From: Stackebrandtia endophytica | Lineage (GTDB): Bacteria; Actinomycetota; Actinomycetes; Mycobacteriales; Micromonosporaceae | Assembly (NCBI RefSeq): GCF_006716355.1 | Contig: NZ_VFOW01000001.1 | Location: 2,232,001 to 2,296,000, forward strand | DNA length: 64,000 bases | Direction: 5' to 3' | Shown: positions 37,324 to 47,050 of the stretch, piece by piece | Layout of the letters: every line of letters begins with the position of its first letter | Position numbering within the stretch: the stretch's first letter is position 1 | Position numbers and translations under genes: made by a program | Notes under the pieces: model-generated | Seen by the model: the letters and a program-made list of their open reading frames with translations, nothing else | Databases searched by the model: none | What the model was told of the DNA's origin: nothing

Positions 37324-38226
37324 ATGAAGCAAGCGATAACTACGGAGAATCTCACCAAGCGATTCGGCCCCACCCACGCCCTCGACGGTCTCGACCTGGC
37401 CGTCGCCACCGGTGAGGTCCACGGCTTCCTCGGACCCAACGGTGCCGGTAAGTCCACCACGATTCGCATCCTGCTGGGCCTACTTCGCGCCGACGGCGGC
37501 GACGTGTCCCTACTGGATGGCGACCCGTGGCACGACGCGGTCGCACTGCACCGCCGACTCGCCTACGTACCCGGCGACGTCAACCTGTGGCCCAGCCTGT
37601 CCGGTGGCGAGGTCATCGACCTGCTCGGCCGACTGCGTGGTGGCCTCGACCCGCAACGCCGCAAGAACCTGGTGGAACGTTTCGACCTCGACACCAGAAA
37701 GAAGGGCCGCACCTACTCCAAGGGCAACCGCCAGAAGGTCGCGCTGGTGGCGGCCCTCGCCAGTGACGTGGAACTGCTGTTGCTGGACGAACCGACCGCC
37801 GGGCTGGATCCGCTCATGGAGGCCGTCTTCCGCGAGTGCATCAACGAGGAGCGCGACCGCGGCCGAACCGTCCTGTTGTCCAGCCACATCCTGTCGGAGG
37901 TCGAAGCCCTGTGCGACCGGGTCAGCATCATTCGCGCCGGCCGCATCGTCGAGTCCGGGACGCTAGCTCAACTGCGCCACCTGACCCGCACCTCGATCCA
38001 CTGTGAAGTTTCCCGCCCAGTCGACGGCCTAGCCGACGTGGCCGGGGTTCACGACCTGGAGCAGGAGGGCAACCGCATCGCGTGCGAGGTCGACACCGCG
38101 CACCTCAACGACGTACTGACCGCACTGGTCGCGGCCGGGGTCACCAGCCTGATCAGCCAGCCCCCGACCCTGGAGGAGCTGTTCATGCGGCACTACTCCG
38201 ACGACATCGATCAGGCCGCCTCATGA
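37324..38226 (+). CDS. ABC exporter ATP-binding protein
   Basis: This 300-residue ATPase of the ABC-2/drug-exporter type has Walker [13 protein letters not shown] near residue 40. The signature is unusual: [15 protein letters not shown] replaces the LSGGQ consensus, a variant found in actinobacterial exporters paired with large permeases. Walker B is [12 protein letters not shown], switch His [11 protein letters not shown], and a C-terminal accessory domain ends in [15 protein letters not shown] 37324 is used (37312 is also in frame). Its stop overlaps the permease ATG (ATGA). The adjacent GbsR-type repressor likely controls it. Confidence 0.92.
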   Translation: MKQAITTENLTKRFGPTHALDGLDLAVATGEVHGFLGPNGAGKSTTIRILLGLLRADGGDVSLLDGDPWHDAVALHRRLAYVPGDVNLWPSLSGGEVIDLLGRLRGGLDPQRRKNLVERFDLDTRKKGRTYSKGNRQKVALVAALASDVELLLLDEPTAGLDPLMEAVFRECINEERDRGRTVLLSSHILSEVEALCDRVSIIRAGRIVESGTLAQLRHLTRTSIHCEVSRPVDGLADVAGVHDLEQEGNRIACEVDTAHLNDVLTALVAAGVTSLISQPPTLEELFMRHYSDDIDQAAS

Positions 38227-39812
38227 GCACGTTGACCGGGACCGGGACCCTCACCCGTTTCATCCTCCGGCGCGACCGGCTACTGCTACCACTGTGGATC
38301 ATCCTGATCGGGTTGACCCCGCTGGCGTTGGCTCCCGGTATCTCCGAGATCTGGCCTGATCAAGCCGCCCGCGACAACGGCGCCCAACTGATCAACCACA
38401 CACCGGCCTTCACCGCCCTGATGGGCAAGGTGCACGACCCCAGCCTCGGAGGCCTGGTCGCCTGGCGCGGCAGCCTCATTCCGCTCATCCTCGCGATGAT
38501 CGCGGCAGTCACACTGATTCGGCACACCCGCACCGACGAGGAGGTCGGTCGCCGCGAACTGCTGGGCGCCAATGTGATGGGCCGGCACGCGCAGTTGGCG
38601 GCCGCCGTGATCGTCACCGCGGGCGCCAGTCTCGTCATCGGGGCGCTGGTCGCCCTCGGAATGGTCGCCGAGAACGAGGCCGTCACAGGATCGATCCTGC
38701 TGGGCGCCCAGTACGCCGCCGCCGGACTGGTGTTCGCCGGGGTCGCCGCGGTCTGCGCCCAACTGACCTCGGCCGCCGGGGCGGCACGCGGCATCTTCTT
38801 CATCGTGCTCGGCGCCGGATACCTGTTCCGGATGGCCGCCGACCTCAACTCCGACCTGACCTGGCTGCGGTGGGTCACGCCGGTGGGCTGGTTGGAGGCG
38901 TTGGAACCGTATGCGGCCAACCGTTGGGGGGTCCTTCTGCTGCTCACGGTCACGTTCCTGGTGCTGGTCGGCGTCGCGTTCGCCCTCCAATCGCGACGCG
39001 ACATCGAGGCCGGGATCCTGCCGACCCAGCTGGGACGGCCCACCGCTCCCCGATCGTTGTCGAGCAGCCTCGGGTTGGCCTGGCGGATTCATCGCGCCGG
39101 ACTACTGGGCTGGGTCATCGGGTTCGCGTTGATGGGCGCGCTGTTGGGTTCGATGGTGCACGGCATCCAACAAACCATCGAGAGCAGCCCGGTCATCGAG
39201 GAGATGATGACCGCCATGGGCGGCAGCGACGTCCTGACCGACGCGTTCGTCGCCTCGATGCTGGGACTGTTGGGTCTGGTCGCGGCCGGGTACGGCATTC
39301 AGGCCATCGGCAAACTCCGGTCGGAGGAAACCCGACTGCACGCCGAACAGACCCTCGCCACCGGCGTCTCCCGGTGGTCCTGGGCGGGCAGCCACCTGGT
39401 GTTCGGCCTGATCGGGCCGGTCGTCGTATTGGCCGCCGGAGGTGTCGCACTGGGCTTGACCTACGGTCTGGCCGTCGACGACGTCGCCGCCGGTCTGCGC
39501 GACAGCGCCGCGGGCTGGCTGATCCAGATTCCGGCCGTCTGGGTGCTCAGTGGTTTCACGATGCTGTTGTTCGGGCTGGCACCGAAACTTCTGGGGCTGG
39601 CCTGGGTGGCACTGGCGATGTGCCTGGTGTGCGGACAACTGGGTGCGGCGTTGCGGTTGCCGCAGTGGGCGCTCAACCTGTCACCGTTCACCCATCTGCC
39701 GCAGCTGCCGGGCAACCCGATGACCTGGCCACCGGTGCTGTGGTTGACCGGTGTCGCCATCGTGTTCACCGTTGTCGGCCTGGTCGCGGTGCGCCGCCGA
39801 GACCTCGGGTAG
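38223..39812 (+). CDS. ABC exporter permease (two-half type)
   Basis: This 529-residue permease has about twelve hydrophobic helices arranged as two similar halves: [20 protein letters not shown] opens the first half and [19 protein letters not shown] opens the second. The family is annotated as exporter of polyketide antibiotics or tetronasin-type ABC permease, and is typically controlled by TetR, MarR or GbsR regulators. ATG 38223 is fixed by the ATGA overlap with the ATPase gene. The substrate is not known; no biosynthetic genes are nearby, so self-resistance or multidrug efflux is an inference. Confidence 0.9.
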   Translation: MSTLTGTGTLTRFILRRDRLLLPLWIILIGLTPLALAPGISEIWPDQAARDNGAQLINHTPAFTALMGKVHDPSLGGLVAWRGSLIPLILAMIAAVTLIRHTRTDEEVGRRELLGANVMGRHAQLAAAVIVTAGASLVIGALVALGMVAENEAVTGSILLGAQYAAAGLVFAGVAAVCAQLTSAAGAARGIFFIVLGAGYLFRMAADLNSDLTWLRWVTPVGWLEALEPYAANRWGVLLLLTVTFLVLVGVAFALQSRRDIEAGILPTQLGRPTAPRSLSSSLGLAWRIHRAGLLGWVIGFALMGALLGSMVHGIQQTIESSPVIEEMMTAMGGSDVLTDAFVASMLGLLGLVAAGYGIQAIGKLRSEETRLHAEQTLATGVSRWSWAGSHLVFGLIGPVVVLAAGGVALGLTYGLAVDDVAAGLRDSAAGWLIQIPAVWVLSGFTMLLFGLAPKLLGLAWVALAMCLVCGQLGAALRLPQWALNLSPFTHLPQLPGNPMTWPPVLWLTGVAIVFTVVGLVAVRRRDLG

Positions 39813-39914
39813 ATCGGGTGCGGTCACCCCACCACTTCGGCAAACCGGTGAGGTGACCGCGCCCCGTCGGGCACGATGAATCCAACACATTGGTCCATGA
39901 TCGGGGGGACGAAC

Positions 39915-40769
39915 ATGATCGTGGTTACCGGCGCGTCCGGCCGACTCGGGCGACTCGTCATCGATCAGTTGCTGGCACGGGGAACCGACCCGGACTCGAT
40001 CATCGCCGTGATCCGCAACCCGGCCCGCGAGGTCCGCCTTCAAGGGCGGAACCTGCGCATCCGGCACGCCGACTACACCGACCCCGACAGTCTGCGCACC
40101 GCGTTCGCCGGTGCCGACCGGATCCTGTTGATCTCCTCCAACGCCGGGCGCGGCCGGATCGCCCATCACCGCAACGTCGTCGACGCGGCCCGAAACGCCG
40201 AGGTCGACCTGCTGGTCTACACCAGCATGCTGCGCGCCGACGACTCCGGTATCGGGCTGGCGATCGACCACCGTGAGACCGAGACCGCGATCGCACACTC
40301 CCAGGTGCCCAGCGTGATCCTGCGAAACGGCTGGTACCTGGAGAACTACACCGAGAACCTGGCGACCGACCTGGCCACCGGCATGCACCTGGGCAGCGCC
40401 GGAGACGGTCGGGTCGCCGCGGCCGCGCGCATCGACTACGCGGCGGCGGCCGCGGCGGTGCTGACCGACGACGGTCACGCTGGCAACACCTACGAGTTGG
40501 CCGCCGACTTCGGATTCACCATGTCGGAATTGGCCGAGACCGTCACCCGGGTCAGCGGGAAACCGCTGATCTACACCGATCTGCCGTCCGGGGAGCACGT
40601 CAAGGCGCTGGTCGACGCGGGTATCCCGGAAGCGGCCGCCGAGTTGTACGCCGACTGGGACGCCGGCATCTCGCGTGGTGACCTCGACGTGGCCGGCCCG
40701 AAACTGCGCGAGTTGATCGGTCGGGCCCCCACGAGCCTGTCCCAGGCGGTCACCGCCACATTGAACTGA
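39915..40769 (+). CDS. NmrA-type NAD(P)H-dependent oxidoreductase (QorB-like)
   Basis: This 284-residue Rossmann protein has the dinucleotide motif VTGASGRLGRLVIDQLLARG at its very N-terminus. ADRILLISSNAGRG, VVDAARNAEVDLLVYTSMLR and LRNGWYLENYTENL follow, all typical of the NmrA/QorB quinone reductase group. No SDR catalytic YxxxK is seen, as expected for NmrA-like members, so it may be an enzyme or a redox sensor. ATG 39915 is preceded by GGGGGGA; the upstream in-frame start 39876 is unsupported. It appears monocistronic. Confidence 0.88.
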   Translation: MIVVTGASGRLGRLVIDQLLARGTDPDSIIAVIRNPAREVRLQGRNLRIRHADYTDPDSLRTAFAGADRILLISSNAGRGRIAHHRNVVDAARNAEVDLLVYTSMLRADDSGIGLAIDHRETETAIAHSQVPSVILRNGWYLENYTENLATDLATGMHLGSAGDGRVAAAARIDYAAAAAAVLTDDGHAGNTYELAADFGFTMSELAETVTRVSGKPLIYTDLPSGEHVKALVDAGIPEAAAELYADWDAGISRGDLDVAGPKLRELIGRAPTSLSQAVTATLN

Positions 40770-40832
40770 GCGAATCATGCCGGGTGCGGTGAATTCGCCG
40801 CTTATGTCGGTGTCGAAACCTATCGTGGGGCC

Positions 40833-41186
40833 ATGGTGAACTTTGCGTCCGTGGTGCCCATTCTGCCGGTCAGCGACATGAAGCAGGCCGTCATCAACTA
40901 CGAGCGACTCGGGTTCAAGGTGACGGCGTACGAGACCGGCGACTACGCCTTCGCGTTGCGCGACGAGGCGGCGATTCACCTGGCGAAGGTGGCCGAGACC
41001 GATCCGGTTCACTCGCAGGTGGCGGTGTACCTGTACGTCGACAACGCCGACAACCTCGCCGAGGAGTGGAAGCACGTTCCCGGTGAACTGGTGCGGCCGG
41101 CCGACACCGTCTACGGACTTCGAGAGGGCGCCTATATCGACCCGGACGGCAACCTCATCCGCTACGGTTCCAAACTGAAATCGTGA
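40833..41186 (+). CDS. VOC superfamily (glyoxalase/bleomycin-resistance-like) protein
   Basis: This 117-residue protein has the paired beta-alpha-beta-beta-beta pattern of the vicinal-oxygen-chelate fold: VVPILPVSDMKQAVINYERLGF in the first module, then VAVYLYVDNADNLAEEW and REGAYIDPDGNLIRYGS in the second. The final E/DPDGN segment is the common VOC ending. Length fits the bleomycin-resistance-like group, which binds glycopeptide antibiotics without catalysis, but metal-dependent enzymes look alike. It converges with the penicillin-binding protein gene; the 126-bp gap holds nothing else I recognise. Confidence 0.85.
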   Translation: MVNFASVVPILPVSDMKQAVINYERLGFKVTAYETGDYAFALRDEAAIHLAKVAETDPVHSQVAVYLYVDNADNLAEEWKHVPGELVRPADTVYGLREGAYIDPDGNLIRYGSKLKS

Positions 41187-41312
41187 TCGCCACGCGGTTG
41201 ATCATCCGTCTGGTCTCGGTCACGAACCCGCTGTGGCGACCGCTCTACGGTCTGATGGCCGACCGGGACGGTCGAGGTGGCCGTGCCGACACACCTCGAC
41301 CGCGGGGTCGCG

Positions 41313-43658
41313 TCAATGTCGTCGCCCCGGGTCGGGCACGGCGGCAACTCGACCGAACAGGCCGAACGAGCCGTCGCCGGGTGTCTCTCCGGGGTCGGTG
41401 GGATCACCGGGATCACCGGGTTCGGTGGGTATTCCCGGATCCTCCGGGTCGGGCTCCTCACCAGGCAGCGACGGATCGTCACCCGGGTTCTCACCCGGAG
41501 AGTCGTCCTGTCCCTGACCGGGCCCGTTGGTCGGCCCGTATCCGTTACCTACTAGGCGATCCGGTGGCGAGAACTCGCCGCTGGAGTCGGCCCGCCAACC
41601 GGCAGCCAGGATCTGACCGGACACGTTGGTGGGCATGACGGTCAGACCGTCCATCAGGAAGTTGTTCGGGTTGTCGGGGTCGGCCATGAACGAGGCGACG
41701 GCCAGGTTCGGGGTGAATCCGGTGAACCACGCGGTCGAGTTGCTGTCGGTGGTACCGGTCTTTCCGGCCACCGGGCCACCGACCATGCCCGCCAGTTGGG
41801 TCGCGGTGCCACCGGAGCAGGAGCCTTTGGCGGCGCCGTAACCGGTGGTGCAGCGCGCCGCGTCGACGGCCGCGCGGGCGACCTCCTTGTCGAGTACCCG
41901 TTCAGTCTCCACGGTCAACTGCACCTCGGCGCCGGTGACGTCCCGCAGTTCGGCGATCGGCGTAGGTTCGGCGTAGAGTCCGTCGGCCGCCAGGGTCGCG
42001 TAGGCGGCGGCCATCTCCAGCGGGGTCACCGAGGCGACTCCCAGGGTGAACGATCCCCAGTCCGCCGCGTTGGCGGCCTGGTTCTGGTCGACGTCGGTGC
42101 TCCAGTCCAGGCCCATTTCCTCGGCGACTCGGACGGCCGCGTCGGCGCCGACCCGCTCCTCCAACTGGACGAAGTAGGTGTTGACGGAACGCCCGAACGC
42201 GCCCCACATGTTGTGGGTGCCGGTCATCGAGGGGTTGTCGTTGCTGGGGCACCAGTAGATCCCGCAGGACGAGGTGGCGCCGCCACCGACGTACTTGGAT
42301 TGGTACTGGTGCGGCGAGTAGATCGAGGTGTCCAGCTTCATGTCGTCTTCGAGGGCGGCGATCATGGTGAACAGCTTGAACGTCGATCCGGCCTGGTAGC
42401 CGTGGAAGTCACTACCGCCGCTCAGCAGCGGGTTGGTGGTGTTGGGGTAGTTGTCACCGATGTTGTCGTCGGTGTTGGGGCTGTAGGTCCGGTTGACGGC
42501 CATGACCTTGATCTGGCCGGTCTTGGGTTCGACGACCACCGAGCCCAACGCGTAGGGGGATTCCTTCGACTGCTGCGCGGCGATCGCGTCCTCGGCGGCC
42601 TGCTGCAGATCGACGTCCAACGACGAGATGATCTCGAAGCCACCACCGTTCAGCAGTGCCAGCCGGTCCTGCACCGATTCGCCGAACCGGGTCTGCTGCG
42701 ACCACCAGTGTTCGAAGTAGTCGGCGAAGAACCCGTACTCGCTGCGGTCGGCGCCCGAGGACTGTCCGGGAAGCCGACCGGGGTTGAGCGGCAGCTCCTC
42801 CTTGCGGATCGCGGCGGCGTCGGCGGCGGTGGCGCTGCCCACGTCGACCATGCGGGCCAACACGTAGTCGCGGCGGTTCTTGGCCGCGGCGGCGTCTCCG
42901 CTGATGGGGTCGTATTCGCTGGGGGACTGCACGAGTCCGGCGAGGGTCGCCGCCTCGTTGACGTCCAGGTCGGCGGCCTTCTTGCCGAAGTAGATCACCG
43001 AGGCCGACCCGACCCCGTAGGCGCCGTGACCGAAGTAGACGGTGTTGAGGTAGTTGGTGAGGATCTCGTCCTTGGTCATGTTGCGTTCCACGGCCAGCGC
43101 GTAACGCATCTCCCGTATCTTGCGGTCGGGGGTGGTCTCGATCGCGGCGGCGGCCTCCTCCGGGTTGGAGGCGGTGTAGGCCAGCACCTGCCGCACGTAC
43201 TGCATCGTGATCGTCGAGGCGCCCTCGGACACCTCCCCCGACGAGAAGTTCGACACCAGGGCACGAAGGATGCCCTTGGAGTCGATCCCGTTGTGTTCGT
43301 AGAACCGGGAGTCCTCGGCGGCGACGATCGCCTGCTTCAGATTGTCGGAGATATCGTCGGATTCGGTGTTGATCCGATACTGGTCACCGAAGGTCGCGAT
43401 GACCGTCCTCCCATCCGAGGCATACAAAGTGGACGCCTCGGGAACCTGTGGCAGCGTGAAGTTGTCGGGCAGCGACGTGAAACCGTCGGCACCCGCCTTC
43501 ATGGCCAGACCCGCCACCACGACCACCGGCATCAACCCGATGGCCAGCACCAGGCCCGCGATGATCGATATCCGCCCCAGTTTCGCGACCGCACGTCGCT
43601 GCTCTCGCTGTCTTTTTTTCGTCACCGACGCATACACTGCGTAACCTGCCCTGCCCAC
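41313..43658 (-). CDS. Class A penicillin-binding protein (transglycosylase/transpeptidase)
   Basis: This 781-residue bifunctional peptidoglycan synthase has a cytoplasmic Lys/Arg segment and one membrane anchor (ISIIAGLVLAIGLMPVVVVA). The GT51 domain has AAEDSRFYEHNGIDSKG and GASTITMQYVRQ, and the transpeptidase domain has SxxK at GSTFK (Ser near residue 425), SVN in GRSVNTYFVQ and KTG in AGKTGTTDS. The tail after about residue 710 is low-complexity Pro/Gly/Asp/Glu. GTG 43658 is chosen because GGAGG lies exactly seven bases upstream; longer frames to 43676 and 43736 lack a ribosome site. It acts on the outer membrane face in cell-wall growth. Confidence 0.93.
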   Translation of the reverse strand: MGRAGYAVYASVTKKRQREQRRAVAKLGRISIIAGLVLAIGLMPVVVVAGLAMKAGADGFTSLPDNFTLPQVPEASTLYASDGRTVIATFGDQYRINTESDDISDNLKQAIVAAEDSRFYEHNGIDSKGILRALVSNFSSGEVSEGASTITMQYVRQVLAYTASNPEEAAAAIETTPDRKIREMRYALAVERNMTKDEILTNYLNTVYFGHGAYGVGSASVIYFGKKAADLDVNEAATLAGLVQSPSEYDPISGDAAAAKNRRDYVLARMVDVGSATAADAAAIRKEELPLNPGRLPGQSSGADRSEYGFFADYFEHWWSQQTRFGESVQDRLALLNGGGFEIISSLDVDLQQAAEDAIAAQQSKESPYALGSVVVEPKTGQIKVMAVNRTYSPNTDDNIGDNYPNTTNPLLSGGSDFHGYQAGSTFKLFTMIAALEDDMKLDTSIYSPHQYQSKYVGGGATSSCGIYWCPSNDNPSMTGTHNMWGAFGRSVNTYFVQLEERVGADAAVRVAEEMGLDWSTDVDQNQAANAADWGSFTLGVASVTPLEMAAAYATLAADGLYAEPTPIAELRDVTGAEVQLTVETERVLDKEVARAAVDAARCTTGYGAAKGSCSGGTATQLAGMVGGPVAGKTGTTDSNSTAWFTGFTPNLAVASFMADPDNPNNFLMDGLTVMPTNVSGQILAAGWRADSSGEFSPPDRLVGNGYGPTNGPGQGQDDSPGENPGDDPSLPGEEPDPEDPGIPTEPGDPGDPTDPGETPGDGSFGLFGRVAAVPDPGRRH

Positions 43659-43746
43659 TACGCCACCTCCACGCATAACGGTACGTGGATAAGACGCCGC
43701 CTCCCCGTGACCGGTTGCCTCGGTGTGCCTTATCACCCTGGAGCGA

Positions 43747-44781
43747 TCACCAGGTCAAAGCCAACGCCCCCAGCCAGATCAACAACGGGGCGGCCATACT
43801 TGCCGCCACCGCGGCAAGCCGGGATTTCCCGGCGAACCGCCACGCACCGCTGATCCAGGCTATCGCGAAACCACAGCCGACAACGATGGCCAATCCCAGG
43901 CCCCACCGCAAACCCAGTCCGAGGTCGTCACCGATGTAGACGGACGTTGAGTCGTGCGATACGGCTTGGGCCGCAACGGTTTCGCCGGGTCGTTCCACGG
44001 TTGTGTCGCCGGTGATCCGCATGGCCGGTTGGGAGTCGCCGCCTGAATCCGGCACGAACTTACCCTGACACCGAGGAGCGAAACCTTCGGCATGACATTC
44101 GTTGACCGTTACGGTCCCGGTGACGTGATGGCCGATGGAGATGAGGAACGGTTCGGCCGAGACCCAACTGAAGAACGCCGCGATCCCGATGAACAGAATC
44201 AGCGTCGGCAACACGACGGCGGGCGACCGTGGTTCCCGGTCACGGCGGGGACGTGGCTTGTCCTCCGGTGGAGGTTCGCCCTCACCCTCCCAGGCTTCTC
44301 GGATGCGACGCACCATCGGGGATTCGTCCTCGACGGTGATGCGCGGCAGTGGAGTCGTGTCGGTGGACAGGGAGGTGCCACGGTCGTCTTCGGGGTGAGC
44401 ACCCGCCACGACCAGTGGTTCGGCGACGGGGCGCGGTACCGTGACCTCGGTGCGGCGTGGCGTGAACAGGTCCGGGTACGGTTCGCCGAATCCGGGCGGT
44501 GGCGCGGGTGCCGTCGAGGGCTCCGGATTCCGGGCCGGTGCGGGCGTCTCCGCCGCCGATCGCGTCTCCTGCCGTTTCGCAGCGGTCGACTTCAGGTGCA
44601 TCGACCGCGAGAAGACCGACCGGCGCGGTGCGTCACCGAACCAGCTGACCGCACCGGTGTCATTCGGCCGATGGCTGCTCGGCGTCTCCGGCTCCCTCGG
44701 CGGTACCGGCTCCCCCGGCGGTGCCGAGGGATCGGCCGAGTGATCGCCGGAGGGCCGCTGTGGTCCGGTGAATTCCGACAT
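43747..44781 (-). CDS. Membrane protein with Pro-rich N-terminal half, unassigned
   Basis: This 344-residue protein is not recognised. The first 180 residues are disordered-looking and rich in Pro, Glu and Arg. A membrane helix follows (VVLPTLILFIGIAAFFSWV, about 190-208), then an extracytoplasmic segment with two Cys (ECHAEGFAPRCQG) that may form a disulfide. Two C-terminal helices (WGLGLAIVVGCGFAIAWISG and VAASMAAPLLIWLGALAL) complete it. It lies 88 bp upstream of the penicillin-binding protein gene on the same strand, so a role in envelope growth is possible but unproven. Confidence 0.7.
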   Translation of the reverse strand: MSEFTGPQRPSGDHSADPSAPPGEPVPPREPETPSSHRPNDTGAVSWFGDAPRRSVFSRSMHLKSTAAKRQETRSAAETPAPARNPEPSTAPAPPPGFGEPYPDLFTPRRTEVTVPRPVAEPLVVAGAHPEDDRGTSLSTDTTPLPRITVEDESPMVRRIREAWEGEGEPPPEDKPRPRRDREPRSPAVVLPTLILFIGIAAFFSWVSAEPFLISIGHHVTGTVTVNECHAEGFAPRCQGKFVPDSGGDSQPAMRITGDTTVERPGETVAAQAVSHDSTSVYIGDDLGLGLRWGLGLAIVVGCGFAIAWISGAWRFAGKSRLAAVAASMAAPLLIWLGALALTW

Positions 44782-44924
44782 TCTGGTATTTCACACCGTC
44801 GAAGCCGCCGGTCACGGCATTAGTCGACCACCGGGCGCGCCGTATGCGGGGCCCCGGGCGAACGTGGGGGGCACACCCGATGGCGGACCGACGGCCGGGC
44901 GCGCTTCGTTCCGGACGAGTCCGC

Positions 44925-45023
44925 TTCGCGAGCCGAGGAGATTTGTGCGCATGTCTTGGCGGAGGCGCTGCGGGTTTGACAACGACAACGCCGCCAGAGC
45001 CCAAACAAACCGCCTCAAGAGAA
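44925..45023. repeat. Imperfect palindromic repeat, copy A
   Basis: This element runs from TTCGCGAGCCGAGGAG to CGCCTCAAGAGAA and has a decayed right arm. It shares CGAGGAGATTTGTGC (44934-44948) and the 20-base GACAACGACAACGCCGCCAG (44978-44997) with copy B, 131-145 bp further right in the same orientation. It lies in the 404-bp gap between the unassigned membrane protein and metG, which holds no gene I can support. Confidence 0.7.
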
Positions 45024-45046
45024 CCCCACAAACCCGGCCAAGAAAG

Positions 45047-45175
45047 TAAGCCTGCTTCGCGAGGCGAGGAGATTTGTGCCCGGGCAAGGCGGAGGCGGAG
45101 CTAGTACGGGTTGTGTACTCGCGACAACGACAACGCCGCCAGGGTGCAAATAAACCGCCTCGCGAAACAGGCTTA
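45047..45175. repeat. Imperfect palindromic repeat, copy B, abutting metG
   Basis: The 20-base ends TAAGCCTGCTTCGCGAGGCG (45047-45066) and the complement of 45156-45175 match at 19 of 20 positions. Further inward pairing includes ATTTG/CAAAT and GGCGG/CCGCC. The element therefore looks like a 129-bp non-autonomous, MITE- or REP-like palindrome. It ends 10 bp before the metG ATG, so it lies within the metG leader or promoter. Confidence 0.75.
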
Positions 45176-45185
45176 GGATCGAGGG

Positions 45186-46988
45186 ATGACTCGTGTTCTG
45201 TCTGCGGTGGCCTGGCCCTATGCCAACGGTCCCCGCCACATCGGCCATGTTTCCGGTTTCGGGGTCCCCGCCGACATCTTCAGCCGGTACATGCGGATGG
45301 CCGGGCACGAGGTGTTGATGGTGTCGGGGACCGATGAACACGGCACCCCGATCCTGGTGCAGGCCGACGAGGAGGGGTTGACCGCTCGGGAGGCGGCCGA
45401 CAAGTACAACCGGATCATCGTCGAGGACCTGCACGCGCTGGGCATGTCCTATGACCTGTTCACCCGCACCACGACCGGCAACCACTACGTGACCGTCCAG
45501 CAGCTGTTCACGGCTCTGTACGACAACGGGTACATCCTCGCCAAGACGACCATGGGCGCGATCTCGCCGTCGACGGGGCGAACGCTGCCGGACCGTTACA
45601 TCGAGGGCACCTGCCCGATCTGCGGTTACGACGGAGCACGTGGCGACCAGTGCGACAACTGTGGAAACCAGCTGGACCCCGAGGACCTCATCAACCCGAA
45701 GTCGCGCATCAACGGTGAGGCGCCGAAGTTCGTCGAGGAGGAGCATTTCTTCCTGGACCTTCCGGCCTTCGCCGACGCGTTGAACGCGTGGCTGGACACC
45801 CGGACCGGTTGGCGTCCGAACGTGGTTCGCTTCACCCGCAACCTTCTCGACGATTTGAAGCCCCGGGCGATCTCGCGGGATCTGGACTGGGGTGTCCCGG
45901 TGCCGTTGGAGGGTTGGCGGGATCGGTCGGACAAGAAGTTGTACGTCTGGTTCGACGCGGTCATCGGGTACCTGTCGGCGTCGATCGAGTGGGCTCGCCG
46001 CAGTGGCGACCCCGACGCGTGGCGGGCCTGGTGGCAGGACCCGAACGCCCAGGGCTTCTATTTCATGGGCAAGGACAACATCGTCTTCCACTCCGAGATC
46101 TGGCCGGCGATCCTGCTGGGCAACAACGGTCAGGGGGCGACCGGTGGAAAGCCCGGTGAGCTGGGTGAGCTTCAGTTGCCCACCGAGGTGGTCTCCAGTG
46201 AGTTCCTGACCATGGAGGGCAAGAAGTTCTCTTCGTCTCGGCGGGTGGTCATCTACGTCCGGGACTTCCTGGAGCGGTACGACCCCGACGCGTTGCGTTA
46301 CTTCATCGCGGTGGCGGGGCCGGAGAACCAGGACACCGATTTCACCTGGGCGGAGTTCGTCCGGCGCAACAACGACGAGTTGGTCGCCGGCTGGGGCAAC
46401 CTGGTCAACCGGTCGGTCGCGATGGCGGCGAAGAACTTCGGTGCGATCCCGGCCGCGGGTTCGCTGGTGGACATCGACACCGAGTTGCTGAACACCACGA
46501 AGGCCGCATTCGAGACCGTCGGCGAACTGTTGGGCGCCAACCGGATCAAGGCGGCCGTGGGTGAGGCGATGAAGACCGTGGCGCTGGTGAACAAGTATCT
46601 GGCCGACACCGCTCCCTGGAAACTGAAGGAAGACCGGGATCGGATGGCCACGGTCCTGCATGTCGCTTTGCAGGCCGTCGACGACTGTAAGACCATGTTG
46701 GCGCCGTTCCTGCCGTTCTCGGCACAGAAGATCCACGAGTTGCTGGGCGGCGAGGGCGTGTTCGCGGCGATGCCCAGGATCGAGGAGGTCACCGAACTCG
46801 ACGGGGTGGGCCCGCTGGCCGGCGACACCTATCCGATCCTGACCGGGGACTACTCCGATGCTCCCCGATGGGAGTCGCGGCCGATCAAGGTCGGCCACCC
46901 GCTGGAGAAGCCGACACCGATCTTCACCAAGTTGGATCCGTCCATCATTGACGAGGAGCTGGAACGGCTGGGCGGCAACGACAGCTGA
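45186..46988 (+). CDS. metG: Methionyl-tRNA synthetase
   Basis: This 600-residue class I aminoacyl-tRNA synthetase charges initiator and elongator tRNA-Met. The HIGH-type motif is [20 protein letters not shown] near residue 15, and four zinc-binding Cys occur in [20 protein letters not shown]. The KMSKS equivalent is [12 protein letters not shown]. The anticodon-binding helical domain follows and there is no C-terminal tRNA-binding extension, as expected at this length. No T-box or SAM riboswitch is seen; instead a palindromic repeat lies immediately upstream. Confidence 0.97.
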   Translation: MTRVLSAVAWPYANGPRHIGHVSGFGVPADIFSRYMRMAGHEVLMVSGTDEHGTPILVQADEEGLTAREAADKYNRIIVEDLHALGMSYDLFTRTTTGNHYVTVQQLFTALYDNGYILAKTTMGAISPSTGRTLPDRYIEGTCPICGYDGARGDQCDNCGNQLDPEDLINPKSRINGEAPKFVEEEHFFLDLPAFADALNAWLDTRTGWRPNVVRFTRNLLDDLKPRAISRDLDWGVPVPLEGWRDRSDKKLYVWFDAVIGYLSASIEWARRSGDPDAWRAWWQDPNAQGFYFMGKDNIVFHSEIWPAILLGNNGQGATGGKPGELGELQLPTEVVSSEFLTMEGKKFSSSRRVVIYVRDFLERYDPDALRYFIAVAGPENQDTDFTWAEFVRRNNDELVAGWGNLVNRSVAMAAKNFGAIPAAGSLVDIDTELLNTTKAAFETVGELLGANRIKAAVGEAMKTVALVNKYLADTAPWKLKEDRDRMATVLHVALQAVDDCKTMLAPFLPFSAQKIHELLGGEGVFAAMPRIEEVTELDGVGPLAGDTYPILTGDYSDAPRWESRPIKVGHPLEKPTPIFTKLDPSIIDEELERLGGNDS

Positions 46989-46991
46989 TTC

Positions 46992-47031
46992 CACAGGAGA
47001 CGCCGGGGCCGATACTCCGGCGTCTCCTGTG
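46992..47031. terminator. Strong bidirectional terminator after metG
   Basis: A perfect 15-bp stem (CACAGGAGACGCCGG at 46992-47006 with 47017-47031) closes a 10-nt loop in the convergent gap between metG and the M28 peptidase. TTCTGT follows on the plus side. Confidence 0.88.
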
Positions 47032-47050
47032 TTCTGTCGTCAGTGGATTC

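Noticed and set aside
41796-43853. 685-codon plus-strand frame opposite the penicillin-binding protein
   Set aside because: Antisense shadow; Val/Gly/Arg-rich composition and no motifs.
45047-45175. T-box or SAM riboswitch upstream of metG
   Set aside because: No T-box sequence, specifier loop or SAM-box core; the structure is a near-perfect terminal inverted repeat instead.
45015-46994. 659-codon minus-strand frame opposite metG
   Set aside because: Antisense shadow of metG running into the palindromic repeat.
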